Origin: Nemania diffusa
Taxonomy: Eukaryota > Ascomycota > Sordariomycetes > Xylariales > Xylariaceae
DNA: 64,000 nucleotides
Assembly (NCBI GenBank): GCA_038501195.1
Contig: JBBPUQ010000004.1
Coordinates: forward strand, 868,001 to 932,000
Reading direction: 5' to 3'
The notes under the pieces were generated by a model. The model was not told the DNA's origin. It saw only the letters and a program-made list of their open reading frames with translations, and ran no database searches. Positions within the stretch are counted from its first letter, which is position 1; every line of letters begins with the position of its first letter. Positions 1 through 14,399 of the stretch are shown here, piece by piece. The position numbers were made by a program, and so were the translations under genes.

Positions 1-3000
1 AGCGAAAATTTAAATTTTTTTATAATTTAATTATATAATTAATAATAATAACAAAACTTTTTGATTTTTTTAAAATATTAAAATATTAATATTATTATAT
101 TTAGTTTTTTATAATAACTTTATAAATTTTTTAATATAAAAATATTTAAATTAATAATATAATTTTTAAAGTTTTTATTTTATAAAATAATTTATAGTTT
201 TTAATTAATTAATATTAAAAAATAAATATTTTTATTTTTATATAATTAATATTATTATAATATTTTATTATATAATTATATTTTATATATTATTAAAATA
301 AATATATAGTTGATTTATATTTTATAGTAATAATAAAAATAAAATCGATATATTTAAAATATAAAATTTAATTAATTTAATTAATATTAAAATTGTTATA
401 ATATTTATAATTTTAAAACTTTTAATATTATTAAATTAAATTATTATATTATTTAAAGTTTAATTTATTTATATAAAAAAGTTTTTTTATATAAAAGTTT
501 TAATTTAAGTTTTTTTAATAGTTAAAATTTTAATTATATTAATATTTTATAAAATATTTTAATATTTTATATTATATTAATTATTTAAATAGAAATTATT
601 TAATATTAATATTTAATTTTAAATATATATATCTTTTTTTATTATATAATAAAAATATATTAAATTTATTAAAAATTAAACTATTTTATTTTTAATTTTA
701 AAATTTAAATTATTATTAAATTTATTATTATATAAAAAGTTTTTATTATTTTTATAATTTAATATAAATATATTATATTTTTTATATAATAAAGTTTTTT
801 ATTTTAAAATATTATATATAATAAAATATTGTTTTTTTATTTTTGATTTTTTTTATTAGCTATAATTAATAAATTAATAATTAAACTATTTATAAATAAA
901 GCATTTTTTATTATTTTTATTATTTTTATTATATAATTGTTATAGTTTTTAATAAAAGTTTTTTTTTAAACTATAATTATAAAATTGTTTTAAATATTTA
1001 ATATTATATTATTTATTAATAAAATAAATATTTATTATATAATAATAGTTTATTTTTTAATTAAAAAAAATCTATAATATTATTTATAAATTAAAAAATA
1101 AAGCTTTATATATAAATTTTTAATTAATTAAAATAAATTTATATTTAAATATATTAAAATATATTTATATAACTATTATATAAAATAATATTTTTTTATA
1201 ATAGTTAAATTTTAAAATATATTATATAAATTAAAATTGATTAATTATAATTTTTAATATTTTAAATATTATTTTTATTAAGTTATTTTATTTTATTTAT
1301 ATAAAAATAATAATAATTTAATTAGTTTAATATTAATTATAATTAATTGTTATATTAAAATAATTATTAAATATTATATAAATTTTATTTTATTTATATA
1401 TTAAATCAATATAATTAAAATAATATTATTTAATTTTTTTTTTAATATAAAAAAAAATATTATATAATATTATTTTTTAATAATTTTAAATTAATAATAT
1501 ATTAAAATAAAAATTTAAATTTTATTATATAATATATTATATAGTTTATTGTTATAATTTTAATTAAATTGTTCTATTTTAATAAATATAATAAATTAAA
1601 TTATTTTAATTAAATTATTATAAATAATTTAAATAAAAAAAAATTTATATAATCGATTTTTATATATAAATAAAAATATAAAATATATAGTAAAAATTTT
1701 AAAAATAAATATAAATTTTTAAATTTTTGTTTATATAAAAAAAAAAAAAATTTAATTATTTATATTAAATATTAAAATATATATTAATATTATTAGTTTT
1801 AATATAACTAGTTATAATATTAAATAATTTATTTATATACTTAAAAGTTTTAATATATTTATTAATATAAATATTAAAACTATTTATATAAATATATTAT
1901 TATTTGATTTTTTATTATTATTATTATTGCTAAATTTTTTAAATATATATATAAATTTATTATTATATATATTTTTATATATTTTGATTTTTTATTATTT
2001 ATAATTATTATAACAAATATATATTTAAATATATAACTAATATTTATAAATATAAATTTTGTTTAATTTTTAAAATTTATTATAAATATTTATATAAACT
2101 ATTTATTTTTAATTTATAATTATATATATTTTTTTAAATATTATATAAAATATATAAATATTTATATTAAAATAATTAAATTATTTAAATTAATAATAAT
2201 ATTTTAATATTTAAAATTAATTTTATTTTTTTATTTAAAAATATTAATATTGTTTTTTTTAGTTATATTTTTATATAAAAATAAATATAATTTTTTATTT
2301 AAAGATTTAAAATAATTAGTTTTAATTGCTATAGTTATAACTATTATAACTAATTTTATTATAAGTTTTAATATAATTATAAAAAAAAATAAATATAAAA
2401 ATAAAAAAATAAATAAATAAATAAAATAATTAAAAAATTAAATATATAAAATAGTTTATAGTTTTATTAATTTTTATATAAAAGTAATTAAATATAATAT
2501 AAAAAAAGTTTTTAATTTTATAATAGTTAAGTTTTTTTATTTAATAGTTAATTTAAATTTTTTTTATTAATTAATATAAATAATAGTTTATTTTTTATAT
2601 AAAAAATAAAAAATTTAATATAAAAACTACTTTATATTAAATTTTGTTTTTTTATTTTATTAATTTATAATTATATTTTATAATTATTAATTAATATTAA
2701 TAAAACTTTTTATATATATATATATTAAAAGATTTAAAATAATTTATAAAGTTTAAAGTTTATTTTTAAATTTTAAAGTTTTATATTAATTTATATATAT
2801 ATTTTATAAAAAAAAATATAACTAAAAAAGTTATATATAAATTATTTATATATATATATATATAAAATTTATAAAATTTATAAATTTTAATAAATTTTTA
2901 TATTTTTTATTTATTTAGTTATTTAATAAAAGTTTTAATTTAAATTTTAGTTATATATATTTAATATATATATATAAGTTTTATTAAGTTATTAGTTTAA
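1..3000. repeat. Long direct repeat, copy 1 (left end cut by window)
   Basis: This stretch aligns by eye, nearly base for base, with about 7,030-9,985. Both copies open with the same run of ATAATTAATAATAATAA and both end in a segment carrying an (AT)n tract, a poly-A stretch, a second (AT)n tract and a terminal TTTTATTAAGTTATTAGTTTA-like end. After about position 3,000 the two copies become unrelated, which fixes the right boundary. Differences between copies are almost all G:C to A:T transitions, and this copy has lost more G/C than copy 2. The nature of the ancestral element is not recognisable. Confidence 0.75.
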
Positions 3001-3329
3001 TTTAAATATTAAAAATTATATTCATTTTTTAAATTAGCTTTTTTTTTTATATAATATTTATTAAAATAAATAATATATTATTTTAATTATTTTATTTTAT
3101 ATTTTTTATTATATAATTATAAAATTTAATTTATATATATTAAAACTTTATAAATTTATTAATTATATTAATAAAAATATTAAATTTTTTAATAGTTTAT
3201 ATTTTATATAGTTTATTTTAATTTTATTTTTTTTATTATATAAATATTTTAAATATAATAAAATTATTTTATTAATTAATTATATAATTAATTTTAATTT
3301 TAATTTATTTTTTTAAAAATATTTTTATA

Positions 3330-3830
3330 ATTTTTTTAATAATTTTTACTTTTTATATAATATTAAAAATAAATAATATTAATATAAAATTATTAAATTT
3401 TATAATATTATTTAAAACTTTTATTATTATTTATAAAAGTTTTTTATTTTTTATATAATAATTTATTTTATTTTTTAAAATATTATATATATAATAACAA
3501 AAATTATATATTTATTTAATTTTATTAATAATTTAATAAATATTTATAAATATTTTTTAATATATAATATTTATAATTTTAATTTAATTTTAAAATTTTT
3601 TAAATAAAAATTTTATATTTAAATTATATATAATATAATTTAAAAAGTTTTAATATATATTAATTTAATATTTATAAAATATTTTTTATATAAAAAATGT
3701 TATAGTTTAAAATAATATTATTATATTAATTATATATAATATTTATTTATTATTTATTTATATAATATTAATTATTATTTTATAATTAAAGTTATAATTA
3801 TTTTTAAATATAAATTTAAATTATTTTAAA
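3330..3830. repeat. Segment shared with 6,480-7,050 (left flank of repeat)
   Basis: The sequence immediately left of the short repeat copy at 3,830 resembles, with many A/T-changing differences, the sequence immediately left of copy 2. Shared landmarks are ATTATTTAAAACTTTTAT, a TTATATATAATATAATT run and a TTATATAATATTAATTATTATTTTATAATTAAA-like run near the end. The repeat unit therefore extends further left than the part seen in copy 1. The alignment is by eye and its left limit is uncertain. Confidence 0.5.
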
Positions 3831-4432
3831 ATTTAATTATATAATTAATAATAATAATAAAATTTTTAAATTTTTTTAAAATAAATTAATTAATTTTATA
3901 ATTAATTTAAATTAATATTTTATATAATTTATTTATATAAAAATATTTAAATTAATAATATAATTAATATAGTTTAATTTTAATAAAATATATATTAATT
4001 TTATATAAATTAATATTAAAAAATAAATGTTTTTATTTATAAACTATAAAAATTATATTTTTAATATTATTAAAATATAAATTTATTTTATTAATATTTT
4101 TTAATAAAAGTAAAAATAAAGTTAATATTAATAAAACTTTTTATATATATATATATAAAAAGATTTAAAATAATTTATAAAGTTTAAAGTTTGTTTTTAA
4201 GTTTTAAAGTTTTATATTAATTTATATATATATTTTATAAAAAAAAATATAATTAAAAAAGTTATATATAAATTATTTATATATATATATATATAAAACT
4301 TGTAAATTTTATAAATTTTAATAAATCTTTATATTTTTTATTTATTTAGTTATTTAATAAAAGTTCTAGTTTAAATTTTAGTTATATATATTTAATATAT
4401 ATATATAAGTTTTATTAAATTATTAATTTAAT
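3830..4432. repeat. Internally deleted copy of the AT-island repeat
   Basis: The first about 290 bases match the left end of copies 1 and 2, and the last about 300 bases match their right end, including both (AT)n tracts and the terminal TTATTAAATTATTA. The roughly 2.3 kb in between is missing. The join lies near 4,120-4,130, where both parental sequences contain TTAATAT, so a microhomology join is possible. The copy stops at the same right boundary as the two long copies. Confidence 0.65.
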
Positions 4433-7029
4433 ATTAAAGCTTTTTTTTTTTATATAATAATTTTAGTTTTAATATTAACTAATTTTTTGTTATTTTTTTT
4501 ACTGTTTCATTAATTTATATATATTTTTATTTATATAACTAGTTTATTTATATTAACTAATTTTTTTAATATTTAATTAAGTGTTTTTTTTATATAAGTG
4601 TTTATTAAATTGTTTTTATTATCGATTTAATATATTTTTATAATTTTGTAATTTTTATATATTTTTTAAAATAATATAATATTAATTATAAGTTGTTTTT
4701 TTTATATAATTTTTAGTTTAATTAAATATTTATATAAAAATTTAAAATTAATATATATAACTAATAATATAATTAATAATTTTATTATATAAATAATTTT
4801 TTAAAAAGTTATATTAAATATAATAATATAATTAAATCTATTAATTATATTATATAGTTTATTTATTAATATATTATATATAATTTATTTATATTTAATT
4901 AAATTTTAATAAATAATATTACTTTTAATTATAAAAGTATTTTTTATATAGCTTTTGTTAATTAATATAATTATAAATTTAATTTAAAAACTTAAATTTT
5001 TATTGTTTGTAAATATTTTATTAATAAAAATAAAAATTTTTATATAATTAAAATTTAAAAATATATAACGTAATTTTTATTATATATTATTAATTTATTA
5101 TTATATTTATATATTTAATATTTTAATATTATTTTTTAATAACTTTTAAATTTATATAATAATTAATAAATTATATAATATTTTTAATTAATATATTAAT
5201 ATAATATATATATTTTAAATTTATTAAACAATATATTATTAAAAGTAATTTTTTATATAAAAATTAATAATATATAATTATTTAGTTTATTTTTATTAAA
5301 TAAAAAAAAATTCTATTTATTTATTTAGATTTTGTTTTTATTAAATTTAATAAAATATTTAAGCATTAATTTTATTTTTAGTTTTATATAAAATAATAGT
5401 TTAGTTTTTTTTTTATATAAAAACTTTTTAAATATAATATTAAAAATATTGTTTGTTTAAAATTTTATAATTATAAATTTGTTAAGTTTTTTTTTAATAT
5501 ATAATAAATATAAATTATATATAAATATTTTTATATTTAATTTTTAATAATAATATTTATAATAAGTTTTATATTAATATAATTTTAATTTAATTAATTT
5601 ATATAATAATTATATAATTTAAAATATAATATTTATAAAATAGTTATTTTTTAATTTTTTTAATAAATAAATATAAATTTTTTAATTTAATTTATTATAT
5701 AACTATATATATATTTAAAAAATATTTTATAACTTTATATATATACTATAGTTTTAAATTAGCAATAGTTTTAAAATTATAATAAACTATTAATTTATAT
5801 ATTAAATTATTAATATTTATATAAAAATTTAAACTTTATTATTGTTTTTATAACTTTATATAATTAATTTAAACTTTTTATATAATTTAGTTGTTTTATT
5901 TTTAATTTTTTATATAAATTTAATTTAAAAAATTTTTATTTAGTTATATTAGTTTAAATTATATTATATAAATTAAAATATATTTTAAGTTATTAATATA
6001 TTTATTTTAGCTATATTTAATTATTTAAAAAATATATTAAATGTAATAATTATATTATTTTGTTTTAATTATATAATTAAAATATAATTATTAACTTTTT
6101 TTAATATAAAATATTAATTATTAAAAAATATAAATAATTTTTTTAGTTTATTTTTATGTTTAAGTTGTAGCTATTTAACAGTTTAAAAAAAATTATATAA
6201 AAAGTTATTTTTTTTATATAATAAATTAAATATAGCTTTTTATTAATAATATAGTTTAATTTATATATAATAAAATTTAATTAGTTTATTTATTATATTA
6301 ATTATAATGTTATAATTTTTAATTATAAAAATTTTATATAGTTTTATTTAACTTTTATATTTTTTTTATATTATAATTTTATTTTAAAAAAATAAAAAAA
6401 ATACTTTATATAATAATATTAATTTATTTTTAGTTTATATAGTTTAATTAATATTAACTTTTATATAAATATTTTTTAATATTTTTATAACTTTTTATAT
6501 AGTTTTTATTTTTTAAATAATTTTTAATAAAAAAAATAAATTATTATTAATTTTAAAATAAGTTTTAAAAATTAACAAAATAAATATAAAACTATTTAGT
6601 TTAACTATATTATTTAAAACTTTTATAATTATTTATAATATTGTTTTTTTATTTATATAATAATTAATTTTTTTATATAAAATATTAAATATATAATAAA
6701 ATAATATATATATTTGTTTAACTTTTTTAATAATTTAATATATTTTAATAAATATTTTTTTATATAAAACTTTAATTAGTTATATATTATTACAAAATTT
6801 TTTAAACAAAAAATTTATATTAAAATTATATATAATATAATTAAATAACTTTTAATATATTAAAATTTAATATTAATATAATATGTTTTAAATATTGTAT
6901 ATATTTAAAAACTTTAAAAATTTAGTTATTTAAAACGAAATATTTATATTAATTATATATAAAATTAATTATTTGTTAATTTATATAATATTAATAATTA
7001 TTTTATAATTAAAATTATATTTATTTTTT

Positions 7030-9985
7030 AATAAAAACTTAAATTTTTTTAAAACTTAATTATATAATTAATAATAATAATAAAACTTTTTAATTTTTTA
7101 AAATATTAAAATATTAATATTATTATATTTAGCTTTTTATAATAATTTTATAAATTTTTTTATATAGAAATATTTAAATTAATAATATAACTTTTAAAGT
7201 TTTTGTTTTATAAAATAATTTATAGCTTTTAATTAATTAATATTAAAAAATAAATATTTTTATTTTTATATAATTAATACTATTGTATTATTTTGTTATA
7301 TAATTATATTTTATATATTATTAAAATAAATATATAATTAATTTATATTTTATAATAATAGTAAAAATAAAGTTAATATATTTAAAATATAAAATTTAAT
7401 TAGTTTAATTAATATTAAAATAATTATAATATTTATAACTTTAAAACTTTTAATACTATTAAATTAAATTATTATATTATTTAAAATCTAGTTTATTTAT
7501 ATAAAAAAGTTTTTTTATATAAAAGTTTCAGTTTAAGTTTTTTTAATAGTTAAAACTTTAGCTATATTAATATTTTATAAAATATTTTAATACTTTATAT
7601 TATATTAACTATTTAAATAAAAATTATTTAATATTAATATTTAGTTTTATATATATATATTTTTTTTTGTTATATAATAAAAAAATATTAAATTTATTAT
7701 TATATAAAAAGTTTTTATTACTTTTATAATTTAATATAAATATATTATATTTTTTATATAATAAAGTTTTTTGTTTTAAAATATTATATATAACAAAATA
7801 TTGCTTTTTTACTTTTGATTTTTTTTATTAACTATAATTAATAAACTAACAATTAAGCTTTTTATAAATAAAGCATTTTTTGTTATTTTTATTATTTTTA
7901 TTATATAATTATTATAATTTTTAACAAAAGTTTTTTTTAAAACTATAATTATATAATTGTTTTAAATATTTAATATTATATTATTTATTAATAAAATAAA
8001 TATTTGTTATATAATAATAGTTTATTTTTTAATTAAAAAAAACTTATAGTATTATTTATAAATTAAAAAATAAAGTTTTATATATAAGTTTTTAATTAAT
8101 TAAAACAAGTTTAAATTTAAATATATTAAAATATATTTATATAACTATTATATAAAATAATATTTTTTTATAATAACTAAGTTTTAAAATATATTATATA
8201 AATTAAAGTTTATTAATTATAGTTTTTAATATTTTAAATATTATTTTTGTTAAATTATTTTGTTTTATTTATATAAAAATAATAATAGTTTAATTAATTT
8301 AATATTAACTATAATTAACTATTATATTAAAATAATTATTAAATATTATATAAATTTTATTTTATTTATATATTAAACTAATATAGTTAAAATAATATTG
8401 TTTAGTTTTTTTTTTTAATATAAAAAAAAATACTATATAGTATTATTTTTTAATAATTTTAAATTAATAATATATTAAAATAAAAATTTAAGCTTTATTA
8501 TATAATATATTATATAATTTATTGCTATAGTTTTAATTAAATTATTATATTTTAATAAATATAATAAATTAAGCTATTTTAATTAAACTATTATAAATAA
8601 TTTAAATAAAAAAAAGTTTATATAATTGATTTTTATATATAAATAAAAATATAAAATATATAGTAGAAATTTTAAAAATAAATATAAATTTTTAAGTTTT
8701 TATTTATATAAAAAAACTAAATATTTAATTATTTATATTAAATATTATATAATATATTAATATTATTAGCTTTAATATAACTAGTTATAATATTAAAAAA
8801 TCTATTTATATAATTGTTAGTTTTAATATATTTGTTAATATAAATATTAAAGCTGTTTATATAAATATATTATTATTTAATTTTTTATTATTATTTTTGC
8901 TAAATTTTTTAAAAATATATATAAATCAATTATTTAATATTTTTTTATATATTTTAATACTTTTATTATATTTAATTATTATAATAAATATTTATTTAAA
9001 TATATAACTAGTATTTATAAATATAAATTTTGTTTAATTATTAAAGTTTATTATAAATATTTATATAAATTGTTTACTTTTAATTTTTAATTGTATATAT
9101 TTTTTTAAATATTATATAAAATATATTAACAATTATATTAAAAAAATTATATTATTTAAATTAATTATAATATTTTAATATTTAAAGTTAGTTTTGCTTT
9201 TTTATTTAAAAATATTAATGCTGCTTTTTTTAGTTATATTTTTATATAAAAATAAATATAGTTTTTTGTTTAAAAATTTAAAGTAATCAGTTTTAGCTAT
9301 TGCTGTTATAGCTGCTATAGCTAATTTTGTTATATGTTTTAACATAGTTGTAAAAAAAAAAAAAAAAAAAAAAATATAAAAGTAAAAAAATAAATAAATA
9401 AATAAAATAATTAAAAAGTTAAATATATAAAATAGTTTATTGTTTTATTAATTTTTATATAAAAATAACTAAACTATTGTATAAAAAATTGCTTTAACTT
9501 TGTAATATTTAAACTTTTTTTATTTAATAATTAATTTAATTTTTTTTTTTTTAATTGATATAAATAATAGTTTATTTTTTGTACAAAAAATAAAAAATTA
9601 AATATAAAAATTATTTTATAACTAAATTTTGCTTTTTTACTTTATTAATTTATAATTATATTTTATAATTATTAATTAATATTAATAAAACTTTTTATAT
9701 ATATATATATAAAAAAATTCGAAATAATTTATAAAGTTTAAAATTTATTTCTAAGTTTTAAAGTTTTATATTAATTTATATATATATTTTATAAAAAAAA
9801 ATACAACTAAAAAAGTTATATATAAGTTATTTATATATATATATATATAAAATCTATAAATTTTATAAATTTTAATAAGTTTTTATATTTTTTGTTTATT
9901 TAGTTACTTAATAAAAGTTTTAGTTTAAGTTTTAGTTATATATATTTAATATATATATATAAGTTTTATTAAGTTATTAGTTTAA
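7030..9985. repeat. Long direct repeat, copy 2
   Basis: This is the second long copy of the repeat at 1-3,000, in the same orientation and about 7 kb away. It keeps more G and C than copy 1, for example around 9,290-9,345 where several GCT triplets survive. The two copies differ mainly by C to T and G to A changes. It contains a poly-A run near 9,352-9,375 that is longer than in copy 1. Past about 9,985 no similarity to the flank of copy 1 is seen. Confidence 0.75.
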
Positions 9986-12788
9986 CAAAAATATTATTAT
10001 ATTTAAAAATTATTATTTTAATTTATATATATAATAAAATTATTAAAATAAAAAATATAAACTATTTATTTATTTTTAAATATATATTTTTTATTAAATA
10101 AAAAAAATATATTTATATAATTAAATATAAATAATAAAATTTTTTTAATTAATAATATTATTTATTATTATTTCTTTTATATAAAAACGTTTTTTGTTAA
10201 ATTAAAAAAAATATATTTATATAATTAAGATTTAAAAACTATTTTAATTAATTTTTATTTTTAAATTTTATTAATCTATAATATATTATTATTAAAAAAA
10301 AAAAGCTAATATAATTATTAATTAATATTAATTTTATTTTATATAATTAATTATATATAATAAAATTAAAATAAAATATATTATTATAATTATATAATAT
10401 TATTATTAATTTTATATTTAAAAAAGATATTTTATATATATAATATATATATATAAAATATATAAATTTATTAATAATTTATTAATATTATATATAATAA
10501 AATATAATTAATTATTTAATAAATAAATAATAAATTATATAAAAAAAATTTAAATATAAATTAACTATAATTAATATATATAATTATTAATTTAATATTA
10601 ACAATGTTTTTTTTTATTTTTATATATATTTTATTTAATTATATATTAATATTTATTTATTTATTATATAAATATTTAAATTTATTAAAAAAACTTAAAT
10701 ATAATTAAAAAAAATTAAAAAAATTAAAAAAGTTTTAAATTTTTTTAAAAATTATTATATTAATAATCAAAATAAAAAAGTTATTAATAATAATTAAAAA
10801 ATTTTAAATTATATAATATTTAAAAGTTTTTAATAATTATATAATTTTAAAGAAATTATTAAAACATTAAATAAATTAATTAATATATAATATTTTTAAA
10901 TATAATTTATATAGCTTTTTTATTTTAATTTAATTAAATTGATTATATATTTAACTTTAAATTTTATTTTAAAAGTTTATTATTAAATTATATTTTATAT
11001 TTTATATATTTTAAAAAATAAATTTATAAAATATATTATATAATATTTTTTATAAATGTTTTTAAAAAGATTTTATTTTAAATTATAAAATTATTATTTT
11101 ATATATAAATATTTATTTTAAAACTTTAATAAAATAATATATTTTTAATTTATTTTCTTTTATATTATATTATATTTTTTTAATAATTATATAATTAATT
11201 AATAATATAATAAATTATTATTTAAAAAGAAAATATTAACATTAATTTAAATAATATATTAATTAAATTATGTTTTTTTATTAATTATATTAAAATTAAT
11301 TTATAATATAATTTATTAAATAAAATAATAATTATAAATATTTAATATATATAAATTAACTATATTATATTTTAATAAATAAAATTTATATATAAAATTT
11401 TTTTTTTTAATATTAATTTAAATAAAACTAAATTAAAAAAATAAATATATAAAAAAGTTATTAAATATTTAACAATTTTATTTAATTAATTATATATTAT
11501 TAAATAATTATATAAAAATAATTAATATAAAAAAATATAAAATAATTTATAATTTTATTTAATTAATTATATATAAATTAATTTATATTTAATTTAATAA
11601 ATAAAATTATAATATAAATTTTATTATATATAGAATTAATTAAAGTTAACTTTTATTATTTTTTTTAAATAAAATAATATAAAATTAAAAATATAAAATT
11701 TTAATTTATAATTAATTAATTTAATTAATTAATTATATAAATATTTTTGATTTTTTTAATTTAATTATATTATAATTATTAATAAATTATTAATTAATAT
11801 AAATTAATTATAATATTATTTAAATATTATATATTAAATATATATAAAAATTATAAAGTTTTAAATTTTATAATTTTAAAATAATATATTTTATAAATTT
11901 AAAATATAAATTATAAAAATATATTATTTAAAATAATATTATATATTAAATTTAAAAATTTGATATAAAAAAACAAGCTAGCTTAAACTTAATAAAAAAA
12001 ATTTATTTAATTTAAAGTTTAATTTATTTTTAATTTATTATTAATAAAATTTATTATAATATAAAGTTTTTTTTTATTAAAATAACTTTTTATTTAATTA
12101 TATTAAAAGTTTAATTATAAATATTATATTTATTTCTTTTTTCAATTTTTTATTATTATTAATAATTATAATTAATAAACTTTAATTAATTAATTAATTT
12201 AATTAATAATTAAAACAAATAATTAAAACTTAATTATTTTAATATTTAATTTATTAAATTTATAAAATTTATTAAATTTAAAATTTTATTATTATAAACT
12301 TTAATTAAAGCTTTATTATTTAAATAAATTTTATTTTATTTTATTTTATAATTAATATATAAATAATATTTTAATTAAAAGTTTTGCTTTATTAAAAAAA
12401 ACTTATTATAATATTAATATATATATTTAAAATATTTTATATATTATTATAAATATATTTAATATAATAATAATAAAAATTATTATATTATTTTATTATA
12501 TAAATATATAATTAACTTTATTAAAAATAAAATAATTTTTATTTATTTTATTTTTATTATATAATTATTAAAACTTTTAAAAAAATATAATAATTTAAAA
12601 TATATTATTAATAAAATATTTATAAAATAATAGTAAATATAATATATTAAATAAAAAAACTTTTAATATAATTATAAATTTTAATTATATAAATTAATAA
12701 ATTAAATTAAATAAATTTAAATAAATAAAACAAGTTTTTTTTAATAATAATATATATTATTTATATAATATATAATTTATATAATTAA

Positions 12789-13352
12789 TATAAATTAACA
12801 AAAAGTAAAAAAAATTATATTATAAATATAGTTTAATTATAAAAATTACTATATAATTTATATAGTTTTTATTATTGTTTATATTAAATAATAATTAAAA
12901 ATAATTTAAATTAATTAATTTAATAGTTTAAAAATAATATAATGTTAAAAATATTAATATAATTTATTAAAACTAAAAATAAAACATTTAAGTTTTAATT
13001 ATATATTATTTAAAAATAATATTATTAATTAAATTATAAATAAAATAAATTTTTTAAAATATTTTAATAAATTTATAAAGTTTTTATTTATTAAAGTTAA
13101 TAAAATTAATAATAAAATTAATAAATAATAATAAATTTAATACTTTTTAATAATTTAATTATAATTAATTTTAATTAATATAAAAAAAGCAATAAATTTA
13201 TTATTTTAAATTTATTAAAAATAATAATATTATTTTTTATTTGTTAATATTTAATATAAATTAATAAAAAATAAAAGAAAATTATATTATAAATATAACT
13301 TAATTATAAAAATTGCTATATAACTTATATAATTTTTATTATTTTTTATATT
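12789..13352. repeat. Local repeat of about 100 bp (12,789-12,886 and 13,253-13,352)
   Basis: Two stretches about 460 bases apart share a run containing ATTATATTATAAATATA, TTAATTATAAAAATT and TATATAATTTTTATTATT-like blocks. They differ mostly at G/C versus A/T positions. The remainder of 10,000-14,400 shows no clear similarity to the 3-kb repeat copies and no other repeat I can align by eye. Confidence 0.5.
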
Positions 13353-14399
13353 AACTTTTTATATATATAATTTTTTATTTAATTTAATAAAGTTTAATTT
13401 AATTAAATTATATTATTAATTATACTTTTAATTATATTAAAATTTAATTTATAAAATAAATAATAATAAATATTATATATAAATAATTTTTTTTAATATT
13501 AAAAAATAAAAAACTATTAATTATTTTATAAAATAAATAATTATAATAATATTAATATATTAATATTTATAAAAAATTAAAATATTTTATTGTTATTATT
13601 AATTATATAATTTATTATTAAACAAATTTAAATTTTTATTAAAAAATAAATATAATTTAAATTTATAAATAATTAAATTTTATATAAAAATTATTTATTA
13701 TTATATAAGTTTTTTTTATAATTATATTAATTTAAATTATTATTTTAATTATTTTAATAATTAATTTATAAAATTAACTTTATTATATAAATAATAAATT
13801 AAATTATTTATTTTAATAATTAAAATATAATTAAATAATTTAAATTTAATTATAAATAAAAATTAATAAAACTTTTTTAAAATATTTTATATATATATAT
13901 AATTATATAAATTAATATAATTTAATATAAGTTTAATATATAATAATATATTAATATATTTAATTATAATTAAATTAAATTTTTAAACTATATTTTTATT
14001 AATTTATTTAATAATTTTTTTATAATTAATTAATAAAATTAATAAAATAAAATATTAAATTTAAAAATAAATTTTTAATAAATAATAAAAAAATAATTAT
14101 AATTTATTTTTATTATATAAAACTTAAAAATATAATATAAAATTTATTTTTAATAATATTAAACTTTTATTTTTATAATTTTATTAATTAATATTAATTA
14201 ATTATATTATAATAATATTATATTTTATAAATTTAATATATAAATTATATAAATTATATATTATATAATTAATTAAATTATATATATATAATATTTTAAA
14301 TTATATATTATATATATTATATATATAATATATATAATTTTTAATTTAATATTAATTTTTATATTTATTTATATTATAATATATTATATTTTATTAACA

